From contig NC_134357.1 in assembly GCF_048569485.1 (NCBI RefSeq), positions 335,782,742-335,846,741 of the forward strand: DNA of 64,000 nucleotides. The letters run 5' to 3'. Below, piece by piece: positions 49,901 through 53,855 of the stretch. How positions within the stretch are numbered: position 1 is the stretch's first letter; each line of letters starts with the position of its first letter. The translations under genes and the position numbers were made by a program. The stretch comes from Anomaloglossus baeobatrachus. Taxonomy: Eukaryota; Chordata; Amphibia; Anura; Aromobatidae. The notes under the pieces are model-generated. The model saw only the letters and a list, made by a program, of their open reading frames with translations, was not told the DNA's origin and did no database searches.

Positions 49901-50943
49901 AGATCTATTGATTAAAATTAACTTCTAAAATGGTCTTTATTCATGGAACAACCACCTTAAGTAAATCTTGAAGATACATCCAGATAAAATCACTTTTCTG
50001 ATGCATGTATGTTAGGATAAAGGCCCAGTCACACACACCAACTTACCAGCGATCCCGAAAATGATGCAACCTGATAGGGATCGCAGGTAAGTCGCTGGGA
50101 TGTCGCTGGTGAGATGTCACACAGTCAGATCTTACCAACGACTCAGTAACGATACAGGTCACAGCAGCGACCTGTATAACGATCTCTGCTGTCATTGGGA
50201 CCCTGTCAGAGTGTCAAACGTAGCGATGTGCCCTGCCCAGCAGGACATCGCCTTTGAAGAAAATGGCCTGGACCATTCTGCAACGACCGGCGACCTCACA
50301 GCAGGGGCCTGATCGCTGGTAGGTGTCACACATAACGAGATCGCTAACTGGATCGCTACTGTGTCACAGAAACCGTGACTCAGCTGCAATCTCGTTATGT
50401 GTGATGGTACCTTTATAATGGTAGTGACCATGATGCTTGTTTAGATCCATGGTTTGGGTCGTACATTTACCTGAAATCTGATGGCTTGGATTGTTGCTGT
50501 ATTGTTTATGGGTTGGTAGCTTGCTGGCTGTCAGATAATTATTCTCTTTATTCCCTCCTCAGCCTCAGACCTGCGAGAGCTTCTTATCTATGTCCCTGAA
50601 TGAGTCGTCTTGCAGCAGTAAAGAGAACAGTTTATTAAATCAGGGATTTGTCCAGGTCAAGCCAAGCAAAGGCTCCTTGATGCATGAAGAAACCTCGAAT
50701 ACTGATATCGGAGAGCTAGTGAAAACTCAGGAGTCCTCGCTTCGTAAAAACCTACTCCTCAAAACTGAAAAAACAAACACAATTACAGACTCCAGCCCAA
50801 GTTTACCGGTGGATGTAGGCACCATGGTGAAGACCTCCAATAACGATAGTAAAGAAGACATCATTAACCCCACTAAGCCTATTGCTTGTAATGCTGAGAA
50901 ACAGTCGGCAACACAAACAGAAACACTCAGGATTCCAGAGCCG
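2495..50943 (+). CDS. MYBL2: MYBL2 (B-Myb) transcription factor, exons 1-13 of a spliced gene, 3' end outside window
   Basis: Thirteen exons with GT/AG borders join without a phase break to 699 codons. The product is the cell-cycle transcription activator B-Myb, which acts in the nucleus with the MuvB core on G2/M genes. Residues about 31-81, 83-133 and 135-185 form Myb repeats R1, R2 and R3, each with three spaced Trp (34/54/73, 86/106/125, 138/157/176); the redox-type Cys of R2 is residue 121. An acidic N terminus ([12 protein letters not shown]) precedes R1. Later blocks typical of B-Myb are [24 protein letters not shown]-like SP/TP sites, [15 protein letters not shown] and [13 protein letters not shown]. 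Many SP/TP pairs suit cyclin A/CDK2 control. A-Myb and c-Myb lack the start seen here. The final exon with the MuvB-binding end was not found. No break is seen, so the gene looks functional. Confidence 0.96.
2757..4545 (+). repeat. G-rich 38 bp minisatellite in intron 1
   Basis: About 45 tandem copies of a unit built on GGTGGTGGTAAGGAGGGGGG, then AACGGAGCCCTGCGCCCC. The period is 38 bp over most of the array. The first third (to about 3330) uses a GATGG variant of 36-40 bp, the middle an AACGG variant, and 4230-4420 has a 43 bp variant with an extra AGGTAGG. Past 4430 the units decay. The long proline-rich frames on the minus strand come from the repeat and are not genes. Confidence 0.97.
4652..4982. 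mobile_element. MITE, TATGTGCCCACG end family
   Basis: The left end AGGCTATGTGCCCACGCTGC and the reverse complement of the right end, AGGCTATGTGTCCACGG, form terminal inverted repeats. The interior repeats GCGGATTT and its complement. The same end family recurs at 7692 and 46505. No coding capacity. Confidence 0.75.
4983..5944. other. intron 1 DNA, nothing recognised
   Basis: No exon, repeat boundary or structured element that I can name. It may hold decayed repeats. Confidence 0.35.
5945..6340 (-). mobile_element. Tc1/mariner-type transposase C-terminal fragment
   Basis: The minus strand encodes [20 protein letters not shown], then [12 protein letters not shown] (about 6185-6075). This matches the end of Tc1-like transposases, where [31 protein letters not shown] and LQAVIxAKGG follow one another; the last block reads on at about 6025-5990 after a frame break. 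Only the C terminus and one outer flank remain. The GTCCAAACCT at about 6326 and AGGTTTGGGC at about 5960 face each other and may be the ends of an internally deleted copy. It is an inactive relic. Confidence 0.8.
6556..7012. repeat. 88 bp tandem repeat, five copies
   Basis: The word GCAACTGCCGGAGCCTG recurs at 6588, 6676, 6764, 6852 and 6940, an exact 88 bp spacing. Units also share GAGCAGCTGTGTTCTCT. The open frames on both strands across the array exist because 88 is not a multiple of three and stops are absent from the unit; I do not take them as genes. Confidence 0.95.
7020..7329. mobile_element. palindromic MITE with 7 bp target duplication
   Basis: The ends TAGAGCTGAGCGAGTA and its inverted copy enclose a nearly symmetrical 310 bp element whose arms pair along most of their length. 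GTCAGGA flanks it on both sides (7013-7019 and 7330-7336). A 7-8 bp duplication suggests the hAT superfamily. It sits inside the MITE at 6347-7380 and is therefore younger. Confidence 0.85.
7692..7960. mobile_element. MITE, related to the 4652 family
   Basis: The left end TTAGGCAATGTCCGCACTTTG pairs with the right end CAAAGTGCGCACATAGCC. Interior words GCTTTTT and GCGTTTT repeat. No coding capacity. Confidence 0.7.
8241..8936. mobile_element. MITE with internal palindromes
   Basis: The left end AAAGGTACCGTCACACTAAG pairs with the right end, whose complement reads AAGGCCACGTCTCAGTAAG. Inside are two short near-perfect hairpins, at about 8425-8462 (GGTAAATATCGGGT facing its complement) and 8508-8546 (CAGAGTACACATCGGGT facing its complement). 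It is related by end sequence and GCGAT words to 1200 and 50019. Confidence 0.75.
9058..9443. mobile_element. MITE of the AGGGAACC end family
   Basis: TTAA (9054-9057) precedes AGGGAACCAAGCACCAG. The right end CTGGTGGTTGGTTCTTTTTCA is a decayed inverted copy. Internally GGGTCAGACC and GGCCTGACCC face each other. The TTAA target places it with the elements at 60316 and 61636. Confidence 0.6.
9951..10520. mobile_element. MITE of the CCGTATTTTTC end family
   Basis: The ends TACTGTATTTTTTGTTTTATA and GAAAAATATGGTA are inverted, and both carry the words AAGACTCACCCC or AAGACGCACCCC just inside. A fuller copy of the same family is at 11425. The GC-rich centre differs between the two. Confidence 0.75.
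10521..11046. other. end of intron 1, nothing recognised
   Basis: No repeat ends seen. The last bases before exon 2 form a pyrimidine-rich acceptor (TTCCCTTTCTTTCGGCAG). Confidence 0.4.
11047..11140 (+). CDS. MYBL2: MYBL2 exon 2
   Basis: Residues 7-38. Encodes the acidic N-terminal block [15 protein letters not shown] and the start of Myb repeat R1 (KVKWTQEE, with Trp34). Acceptor GGCAG|TGAT, donor GAG|GTGAGT, ending in phase 0. Confidence 0.96.
11425..12089. mobile_element. MITE of the CCGTATTTTTC end family
   Basis: The ends TACCGTATTTTTCGTTTTAT and CGGAAAAATACGGTA form inverted repeats, with AAGACTCACCCC and AAGACGCACCCC just inside. The centre is GC-rich and repeats GGAGGCAGCAGCGGCGGGTC. 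It lies in intron 2, 35 bp before exon 3. The family is common in amphibians and usually placed with hAT; no transposase remains. Confidence 0.8.
12125..12196 (+). CDS. MYBL2: MYBL2 exon 3
   Basis: Residues 39-62, the middle of Myb repeat R1 with Trp54. Acceptor TTTCACCAG|GATG, donor CAT|GTGAGT, both phase 0. Confidence 0.94.
12326..12418 (+). CDS. MYBL2: MYBL2 exon 4
   Basis: Residues 63-93: the recognition helix end of R1 ([18 protein letters not shown], Trp73) and the start of R2 ([11 protein letters not shown], Trp86). Donor AAG|GTGAGT, phase 0. Confidence 0.97.
12519..12739 (+). CDS. MYBL2: MYBL2 exon 5
   Basis: Residues 94-166 plus two bases of codon 167. Carries the rest of R2 (Trp106, Cys121, Trp125; [15 protein letters not shown]) and most of R3 (Trp138, Trp157; [12 protein letters not shown]). 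Almost identical to other vertebrate B-Myb proteins. Donor GGGAG|GTATGT. Confidence 0.98.
12931..13022. repeat. end fragment of an ACAGTGGA-type DNA element
   Basis: A run of about 90 bp (TAAACCAAGTTACAAATTTT, then AGAAAGCTTTACTTGTC, ending TTTCACTGTA) parallels the right part of the larger element at 57321-59713. It is an older copy that lacks the insertion found there. Confidence 0.7.
13101..14433. mobile_element. 1.3 kb non-autonomous DNA element
   Basis: The left end AGGCCGGTTTCACACCTGCG and the complement of the right end, AGGCCGGTTTCACATTTGCG, are matching inverted repeats. A run of 18 C lies at 13309-13326. Small frames inside show no transposase motif. Confidence 0.75.
14450..14830. 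repeat. decayed ancient repeat, left flank of DIRS copy 1
   Basis: AT-rich DNA with words such as CACACCACTTTAAAAAAT and CAAAAAGCAAGACTCC that look like decayed frog noncoding repeats. The right flank after the DIRS copy (20779-21110) contains AACTACAAATTGTCCCACAA and AACAAGCCCTCATAC, which parallels 45590 and 59565. Confidence 0.4.
14831..20778 (+). mobile_element. DIRS-type retrotransposon copy 1, heavily decayed fossil
   Basis: Tyrosine-recombinase retrotransposon of the DIRS order. It opens with CTTTTTCGCTCCTAAATGGG and closes with AATTCCCTTCTTT, with inverted terminal repeats of about 150 bp and an internal complementary region at about 20350-20450. Parts in order: gag-like region about 16.0-17.4 kb, reverse transcriptase and RNase H about 17.4-18.85 kb, methyltransferase-like region about 18.85-19.27 kb, tyrosine recombinase about 19.3-20.28 kb. 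It is broken in many places (ten or more) and is clearly the oldest of the same-family copies here. Confidence 0.92.
20779..21254. repeat. decayed ancient repeat, right flank of DIRS copy 1
   Basis: AT-rich DNA with AACTACAAATTGTCCCACAA followed by AACAAGCCCTCATAC, a word pair that recurs at 45590, 47930 and 59565. It appears to continue the repeat on the far side of the DIRS insertion. Confidence 0.4.
21259..27753. mobile_element. foldback (palindromic) DNA element split by DIRS copy 2
   Basis: The left end AGTGCACCAATCACCAG (after TTAA, 21255-21258) and the right end CTGTGATTGGTGCGCT (before TTAA, 27754-27757) are inverted repeats. The left arm runs 21259-21409 and resumes at 27200-27405; the right arm is about 27420-27753. 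Without the insertion the element would be about 0.7 kb. TTAA duplication suggests a piggyBac-like mobiliser. No coding capacity. Confidence 0.85.
21410..27199 (+). mobile_element. DIRS-type retrotransposon copy 2, separate subfamily, fossil
   Basis: Same architecture as the other copies but clearly diverged: the ends read CTTTATCGTTCCTATGGGAG and AAATTCTCTTTTT. Parts: gag-like about 22.3-23.8 kb, reverse transcriptase about 23.8-24.7 kb with the YLDDLLVK core, RNase H about 24.7-25.3 kb, methyltransferase-like about 25.3-25.7 kb, tyrosine recombinase about 25.7-26.72 kb, internal complementary region about 26.77-26.89 kb. It is broken in a few places. Sequence differs from the 27.9, 36.9 and 51.3 kb copies throughout, so it is a second lineage rather than an old copy of the same one. 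Confidence 0.92.
27758..27908. other. short spacer between foldback element and DIRS copy 3
   Basis: About 150 bp of unclassified intronic DNA. Confidence 0.4.
27909..33845 (+). mobile_element. DIRS-type retrotransposon copy 3, nearly whole
   Basis: Opens CTTTGTCGCTCCATTGGGAG and closes AATTCCCTTCTTT. The left inverted terminal repeat is about 27909-28056, the right about 33660-33845, and the internal complementary region about 33420-33525. Parts: gag-like frame 28985-30484 with a CxxC...HCxxC zinc-finger-like start, reverse transcriptase/RNase H/methyltransferase region about 30.5-32.34 kb, tyrosine recombinase about 32.3-33.36 kb. It looks broken in only one or two places. High similarity to the copies at 36892 and 51266 points to recent activity. 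Confidence 0.94.
34031..34175 (+). CDS. MYBL2: MYBL2 exon 6
   Basis: One base of codon 167, then residues 168-215. Finishes R3 with [20 protein letters not shown] (Trp176), the DNA-contacting helix, followed by an acidic stretch. Acceptor CCTTAG|GACA, donor GAG|GTACCG, phase 0. Confidence 0.97.
34252..34485 (+). CDS. MYBL2: MYBL2 exon 7
   Basis: Residues 216-293. Acidic and serine-rich, corresponding to the activation region, with VKIVEVKSE and [13 protein letters not shown]. Ends in the B-Myb block [15 protein letters not shown] that runs on into exon 8. Acceptor ATTACAG|ATTG, donor TCG|GTGAGG, phase 0. Confidence 0.93.
34651..35264. mobile_element. MITE with AAAATAAGAC-type ends
   Basis: The left end has GCCCAGAAAATAAGACAC and the right end has GTCTTATTTTTGGGG, with further inverted GGGCTTATTTTC words inside. 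It lies in intron 7 and contains a (GT)16 run at 34938-34969. Noncoding. Confidence 0.65.
34938..34969. repeat. (GT)n microsatellite
   Basis: About 16 uninterrupted GT units inside the intron 7 MITE. Confidence 0.95.
35402..35770 (+). CDS. MYBL2: MYBL2 exon 8
   Basis: Residues 294-416. Begins [16 protein letters not shown], continuing the block split by intron 7. Then come [19 protein letters not shown] and ELIPISP, a [15 protein letters not shown] basic/SP stretch that may serve in nuclear import, and [17 protein letters not shown]. Several SP/TP pairs fit CDK phosphorylation. Acceptor TCTCAAG|GATG, donor CAG|GTAGGA. Confidence 0.96.
36001..36477. mobile_element. MITE nested in the foldback left arm
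   Basis: The left end GGCCTAAGACACACAGTG pairs with the right end CCAGTGTGGCCCCGGCC. GCGAGTGCAGGGCGAG and related words repeat inside. No coding capacity. Confidence 0.65.
36892..42850 (+). mobile_element. DIRS-type retrotransposon copy 4, fossil with few breaks
   Basis: Opens CTTTGTCGCTCCATTGGGAG and closes AATTCCCTTCTTT. Parts: left inverted terminal repeat about 36892-37040, gag-like frame 37990-39525, reverse transcriptase/RNase H/methyltransferase region about 39.5-41.33 kb, tyrosine recombinase about 41.3-42.34 kb, internal complementary region about 42.41-42.51 kb, right inverted terminal repeat about 42.66-42.85 kb. Two or three breaks are apparent. It is close to the copies at 27909 and 51266 and therefore young. 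Confidence 0.93.
42881..43653. other. end of intron 8, little recognised
   Basis: TTTAAAGGGAATGTGACAGC at about 42889 looks like the left end of an AGGGAATCTGTCA-type TTAA MITE (compare 60316), but no matching right end was found. The rest is unclassified, ending in the exon 9 acceptor. Confidence 0.4.
43654..43793 (+). CDS. MYBL2: MYBL2 exon 9
   Basis: Residues 417-462 plus two bases of codon 463. Encodes [20 protein letters not shown], then [20 protein letters not shown], one of the best conserved B-Myb C-terminal blocks. Acceptor TTCTATAG|TTCT, donor CTGC|GTAAGT. Confidence 0.97.
43794..44320. other. intron 9, first part
   Basis: Mostly unclassified. At about 44265-44297 ACCTGCTAACAGATTCCCTTTTAA resembles the right end of an AGGGAATCTGT-type TTAA MITE, without a clear left partner. 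Confidence 0.4.
44335..45110 (+). mobile_element. CR1-type LINE, 3' part of ORF2, decayed
   Basis: The plus strand encodes [10 protein letters not shown] (RT catalytic ADD box, about 44416), [20 protein letters not shown] (about 44503-44562), [20 protein letters not shown], then [16 protein letters not shown] and [20 protein letters not shown]. This order is the C-terminal half of CR1/L2-like reverse transcriptase. Several stops and frame shifts interrupt it, for example between ATN and RMDF context and again near 44705. It is a 5'-truncated dead copy, as is usual for LINEs. Confidence 0.9.
45111..45732. repeat. decayed ancient AT-rich repeat
   Basis: Contains CTACAAATTGTCATGCGGAA and AAAAGCCCTCATATG, the word pair also seen at 20985, 47930 and 59565, plus several long T runs. 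It is most likely an old copy of the repeat seen intact at 58412-59695. The T-rich end runs into the exon 10 acceptor. Confidence 0.5.
45733..45832 (+). CDS. MYBL2: MYBL2 exon 10
   Basis: Residues 463-496: [20 protein letters not shown], then [13 protein letters not shown]. The TPHTPTP cluster is a conserved proline-directed phosphorylation region. Acceptor TTTTAG|GTTT after a long T tract, donor TTG|GTAAGT, phase 0. Confidence 0.97.
45960..46175. mobile_element. palindromic MITE of GAATAGTTACTATTC type
   Basis: GACGAATAGTAACTATTC on the left faces GAATAGTTACTATTCGCCC on the right, with further inverted TATTCATgATGAATA words between. It resembles in style the element at 7020. No target duplication was fixed. 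Confidence 0.55.
46176..46504. other. intron 10, nothing recognised
   Basis: Unclassified DNA between two MITEs. Confidence 0.35.
46505..47165. mobile_element. MITE, TATGTGCCCAC end family
   Basis: The left end TTAGGCTATGTGCCCACAGG and the complement of the right end, CTAAGGGTATGTGCCCACG, are inverted repeats. The interior is rich in TCCGCAG/CTGCGGA and contains several smaller inverted blocks. Same end family as 4652. Confidence 0.75.
47166..48756. repeat. intron 10, decayed repeats
   Basis: About 47600-48120 carries AACTACATCTCGTCTCACAA and related words, an old copy of the repeat at 58412. The rest, including 48170-48756, is unclassified. No exon is missing here: exons 10 and 11 join in phase 0. 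Confidence 0.4.
48757..48818. repeat. 62 bp near-perfect palindrome in intron 10
   Basis: The 26 bases from 48757 (starting ACAGTAGTAATATATAC) are the exact complement of 48793-48818; the 10 bases between are themselves almost palindromic (TGAATTCA). It ends 107 bp before exon 11. Confidence 0.95.
48926..49039 (+). CDS. MYBL2: MYBL2 exon 11
   Basis: Residues 497-534: [20 protein letters not shown], then [18 protein letters not shown]. Equivalent to the [15 protein letters not shown] block of other B-Myb proteins. Acceptor CTTGTAG|CCCC, donor GGA|GTAAGT, phase 0. Confidence 0.96.
49142..49255 (+). CDS. MYBL2: MYBL2 exon 12
   Basis: Residues 535-572: [20 protein letters not shown], then [18 protein letters not shown]. 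The [13 protein letters not shown] core is the conserved basic nuclear-localisation region. The first three residues are HPH where other B-Myb proteins, as I remember them, have LRR. Acceptor CTTTCAG|CATC, donor CAG|GTAATG. Confidence 0.95.
49256..50018. repeat. intron 12 with a foldback element
   Basis: 49556-49674 (GTAATGGCCATGTATGACCG, GTATACAGACATTACAGC) and 49742-49852 (GCTGTAATGTCTGTATAC-like and CATGGCCATTACACAG in complement) are inverted arms around a 70 bp loop. The rest is unclassified. Confidence 0.7.
50019..50415. mobile_element. MITE, GTCACAC end family
   Basis: The left end TAAAGGCCCAGTCACACAC pairs with the right end GTGTGATGGTACCTTTA. Interior words GCGATC and TCGCTGG recall the MITEs at 1200 and 8241. 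Lies in intron 12. Confidence 0.75.
50563..50943 (+). CDS. MYBL2: MYBL2 exon 13
   Basis: Residues 573-699. Starts [20 protein letters not shown], then [17 protein letters not shown], matching the [11 protein letters not shown] block of mammals. About 85 further residues rich in Ser, Thr, Lys and Asn have no counterpart that I recall in the shorter mammalian protein. Acceptor CCTCCTCAG|CCTC, donor CCG|GTAAGT, phase 0. The ORF reads past the donor to an in-frame stop at about 50992, so the exon end rests on the strong donor. Confidence 0.9.
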
Positions 50944-51265
50944 GTAAGTGACACTAATGACACACAGGACCTGGTGATGGTTCACAATTCGTAGCTGTGG
51001 GTTTTTTATTATGGAAATTATGCATCGGATGATTTGTGGGAACATATCGTTAAAGCGATGGTGGGATAACGCTTTGGTATAATGCCAAAATGCTCCTCCA
51101 CCAAAGAGCTTTACAGGGTGGCTTCTGATGTCATACGTTTGTCTAAGGCTGTGTCGCATGCAGTGGAAGCGCTGCATTTTTATTCTGCTACTTTTTATTC
51201 AACTGTTGTCTGCAAAGTGTCTCTAGTAATATATGCAATAACTATCCTTTTGATTATTTTTTTTT
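50944..51265. other. start of intron 13, nothing recognised
   Basis: Unclassified intronic DNA before DIRS copy 5, with a T run at the insertion point. Confidence 0.4.
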
Positions 51266-51412
51266 CTTTGTCGCTCCATTGGGAGACCCAGACAATTGGG
51301 GTGTATAGCTTATGCCTCTGGAGGTCACACAAAGCATTACACTTAAAAGTGTAAACCCCTCCCCTCTGCCTATACACCCTCCCGTGCATCACGGGCTCCT
51401 CAGTTTTATTGC
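51266..51412 (+). repeat. DIRS copy 5 left inverted terminal repeat
   Basis: Pairs with about 57090-57228. Shared words include GGGAGACCCAGACAATTGGG and ACACTTAAAAGTGTAAA. The right copy has an extra outer tail of about 45 bp, a known asymmetry of DIRS ends. Confidence 0.85.
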
Positions 51413-52343
51413 TTTGTGGAAGGAGGCACACATCCACGCAAGCTCCACATTTTAGTCAGCAGCAGCTGCTGACTATATCGGATGGAAGAAAAGTGGGCCC
51501 ATACAGGGCCCCCAGCATGCTCCCTTCTCACCCCACTTGGGTCGGCGGTGCTGTTAAGGTTGAGGTACCCATTGTGGGTACATAGGCAGGAGCCACATGC
51601 TGTTTTCCTTCCCCATCCCTTAGGGGCTCTGGGTGAAGTGGGATCCTGACCGGTCACCAGGCGCTGGGACCGCGCTCCCTCCGCAGCCCCTGGGGGAATC
51701 TGCTGGACAGGAGCCGGGTATCATCAGGGACAAGGCCCTGCGACTCTGAGGTACTCTGTGTCCCCTTGGGGACGGCGCATAGTGCGCCTGGGTAATGGAC
51801 ACTGCAGCAGCTGCTGGGTGTGTTAGTGCGCCGGGACTACCGCGCTGGCCGCGCTTGTTTGCCGGCCACGCTTATAACTTTAGTCCCCGGCTTTTGCGGC
51901 CTAGTGCCGCATATTCCCGCCCCCGGGCCTGCCAGTCATGGGTAAGGGCGGGACGCTGCACTGGACGTCAGCGATGAGGGCAGGAGCATACTTTGTATCC
52001 TCCTCCCCCCTCACTGAGCACCGTGGGGCACCAGATTCCCGCACTTTTACAGGCACGCCCACGGCCCCCTCCTCCTCTCTGAACGCCGGCAGCCATTGCT
52101 AGACGCTGGAGAACTTCAGAGGGGAGACAACTGAGCTTACAGCTCTGGGAGGCCCAGGCAGGGATCTGGTGGTCACACAACCGCTGGGAGCGGTCGGTAA
52201 GCCGCACCTGTTACTAGGTGCTGGTCCCCCTGGGTGCCGAATTGTATATTTATATGCTTATAGTGTATACATTTACTCTGTACGGCCTCACTGTTAGCGT
52301 TTGGCTATATACCCTCACTGATTATTCTAAGAGGAGAAACAGC

Positions 52344-53855
52344 ATGTCGTCTGCAAAAAGCAAGGGTACCAAAGCACAGGCTTACTTTGCAACTTGTACC
52401 TCATGTGCGGCAATGCTTCCTGCAGGTTCCACCTACCCTCATTGTGTGCAATGCTCGGCCCCTGTGACACTCACTCAGCCGGAGTCTCAGCCACTGGTGG
52501 GACCCCCGGCCCAGGTGGAACCTCCGGCCCCCACTGTCCAGGTGACAGGGACAGAGTTTGCAGTATTTGCTGACAAACTTGCTGAGTCTATGGATAGATG
52601 GTCTGCTAAGATACTGGAAGCTTTGCAGTCCAGACCTGTAACACAGGCCCCGGGCACTGTTGATTCATTGCCCCCATGCCCCCCTCGGTCGGAGCAGCAA
52701 AGAGCTCCTGGGTCAACTCATAGGTCCCAAGGGGAGGACTCCGACACGGACCGCAGTCCCAGACCGACGAAGCGGGCTCGCTGGGAGCGTCCCTCAACTT
52801 CATCACACTGTTCAGGGTCTCAGCATGAGGACTCTCTGGAGGATGAGGCAGATGCGGCAGATCAGGACTCTGATCCTGACGCCGCGCTCAACCTTGATAC
52901 GCCTGAAGGGGACGCCATAGTAAACGACCTTATAGCGTCAATCAATCAGGTGTTAGATCTTTCTCCTCCACCCCTTCCGATTGAGGAGTCAGCTTCTCAG
53001 CAGGAGAAATTTCATTTTAGGTTTCCCAAACGTACACGGAGTGCGTTTCTTGATCACTCCGACTTCAAAGACGCAGTCCAGAAGCACCGAGCTTTTCCGG
53101 ATAAGCGCTTTAATAAGCGACTTCATGACACACGTTATCCCTTCCCCCCTGACGTAGTCAAGGGTTGGGCCCAGTGTCCCAAGGTGGATCCTCCAGTCTC
53201 TAGACTGGCGGCCAGATCCATAGTTGCAGTGGCAGATGGTGCATCACTAAAGGATGCCACTGACAGGCAGATAGAGCTCCTGATGAAATCCATCTATGAG
53301 GCTATCGGCGCGTCCTTTGCTCCGGCATTTGCTGCCGTATGGGCACTACAAGCTATCTCAGCTTGTCAGTCTGAGATTAATGCACTCACACGAGCCGCGA
53401 CTCCGCAGGTTGTGTCATTAACCTCTCAGGCGTCGGCGTTTGCGTCCTACGCCATGAATGCGGTACTAGACTCTGCGAGCCGTACAGCGGTAGCATCCGC
53501 CAATTCAGTGGCAGTCCGCAGGGCCATGTGGCTACGTGAATGGAAGGCAGACTCTGCTTCCAAGAAATTTTTAACCGGTTTGCCGTTTTCTGGCGACCGC
53601 CTGTTTGGCGAGCAATTGGATGAAATCATTAAACAATCCAAGGGTAAGGACTCGTCCTTACCCCAGTCCAAACCTAACAGACCTCAACAACGGAAGGTAC
53701 AATCGAGGTTTCGGTCCTTTCGGCCCTCAGGCAGGTCTCAATTCTCCTCGTCCAACAGGCCTCAAAAGGATCAGAGGAACTCTGATTCATGGCGGTCTAA
53801 GGCACGTCCTAAAAAGACCGCCGGAGGAACCGCTCCCAAAGCGGCCTCCTCATGA
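52344..53855 (+). CDS. DIRS copy 5 gag-like protein
   Basis: About 503 residues from the ATG that is conserved among the copies ([20 protein letters not shown]). A CTSC...PHCVQC pattern near the N terminus suggests a small zinc-binding fold. A proline/serine-rich acidic middle follows, then a helical region and a basic C-terminal tail ending [18 protein letters not shown], likely nucleic-acid binding. Its role would be particle or RNP formation. Similar frames occur in copies 3 and 4. Confidence 0.8.
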   Translation: MSSAKSKGTKAQAYFATCTSCAAMLPAGSTYPHCVQCSAPVTLTQPESQPLVGPPAQVEPPAPTVQVTGTEFAVFADKLAESMDRWSAKILEALQSRPVTQAPGTVDSLPPCPPRSEQQRAPGSTHRSQGEDSDTDRSPRPTKRARWERPSTSSHCSGSQHEDSLEDEADAADQDSDPDAALNLDTPEGDAIVNDLIASINQVLDLSPPPLPIEESASQQEKFHFRFPKRTRSAFLDHSDFKDAVQKHRAFPDKRFNKRLHDTRYPFPPDVVKGWAQCPKVDPPVSRLAARSIVAVADGASLKDATDRQIELLMKSIYEAIGASFAPAFAAVWALQAISACQSEINALTRAATPQVVSLTSQASAFASYAMNAVLDSASRTAVASANSVAVRRAMWLREWKADSASKKFLTGLPFSGDRLFGEQLDEIIKQSKGKDSSLPQSKPNRPQQRKVQSRFRSFRPSGRSQFSSSNRPQKDQRNSDSWRSKARPKKTAGGTAPKAASS

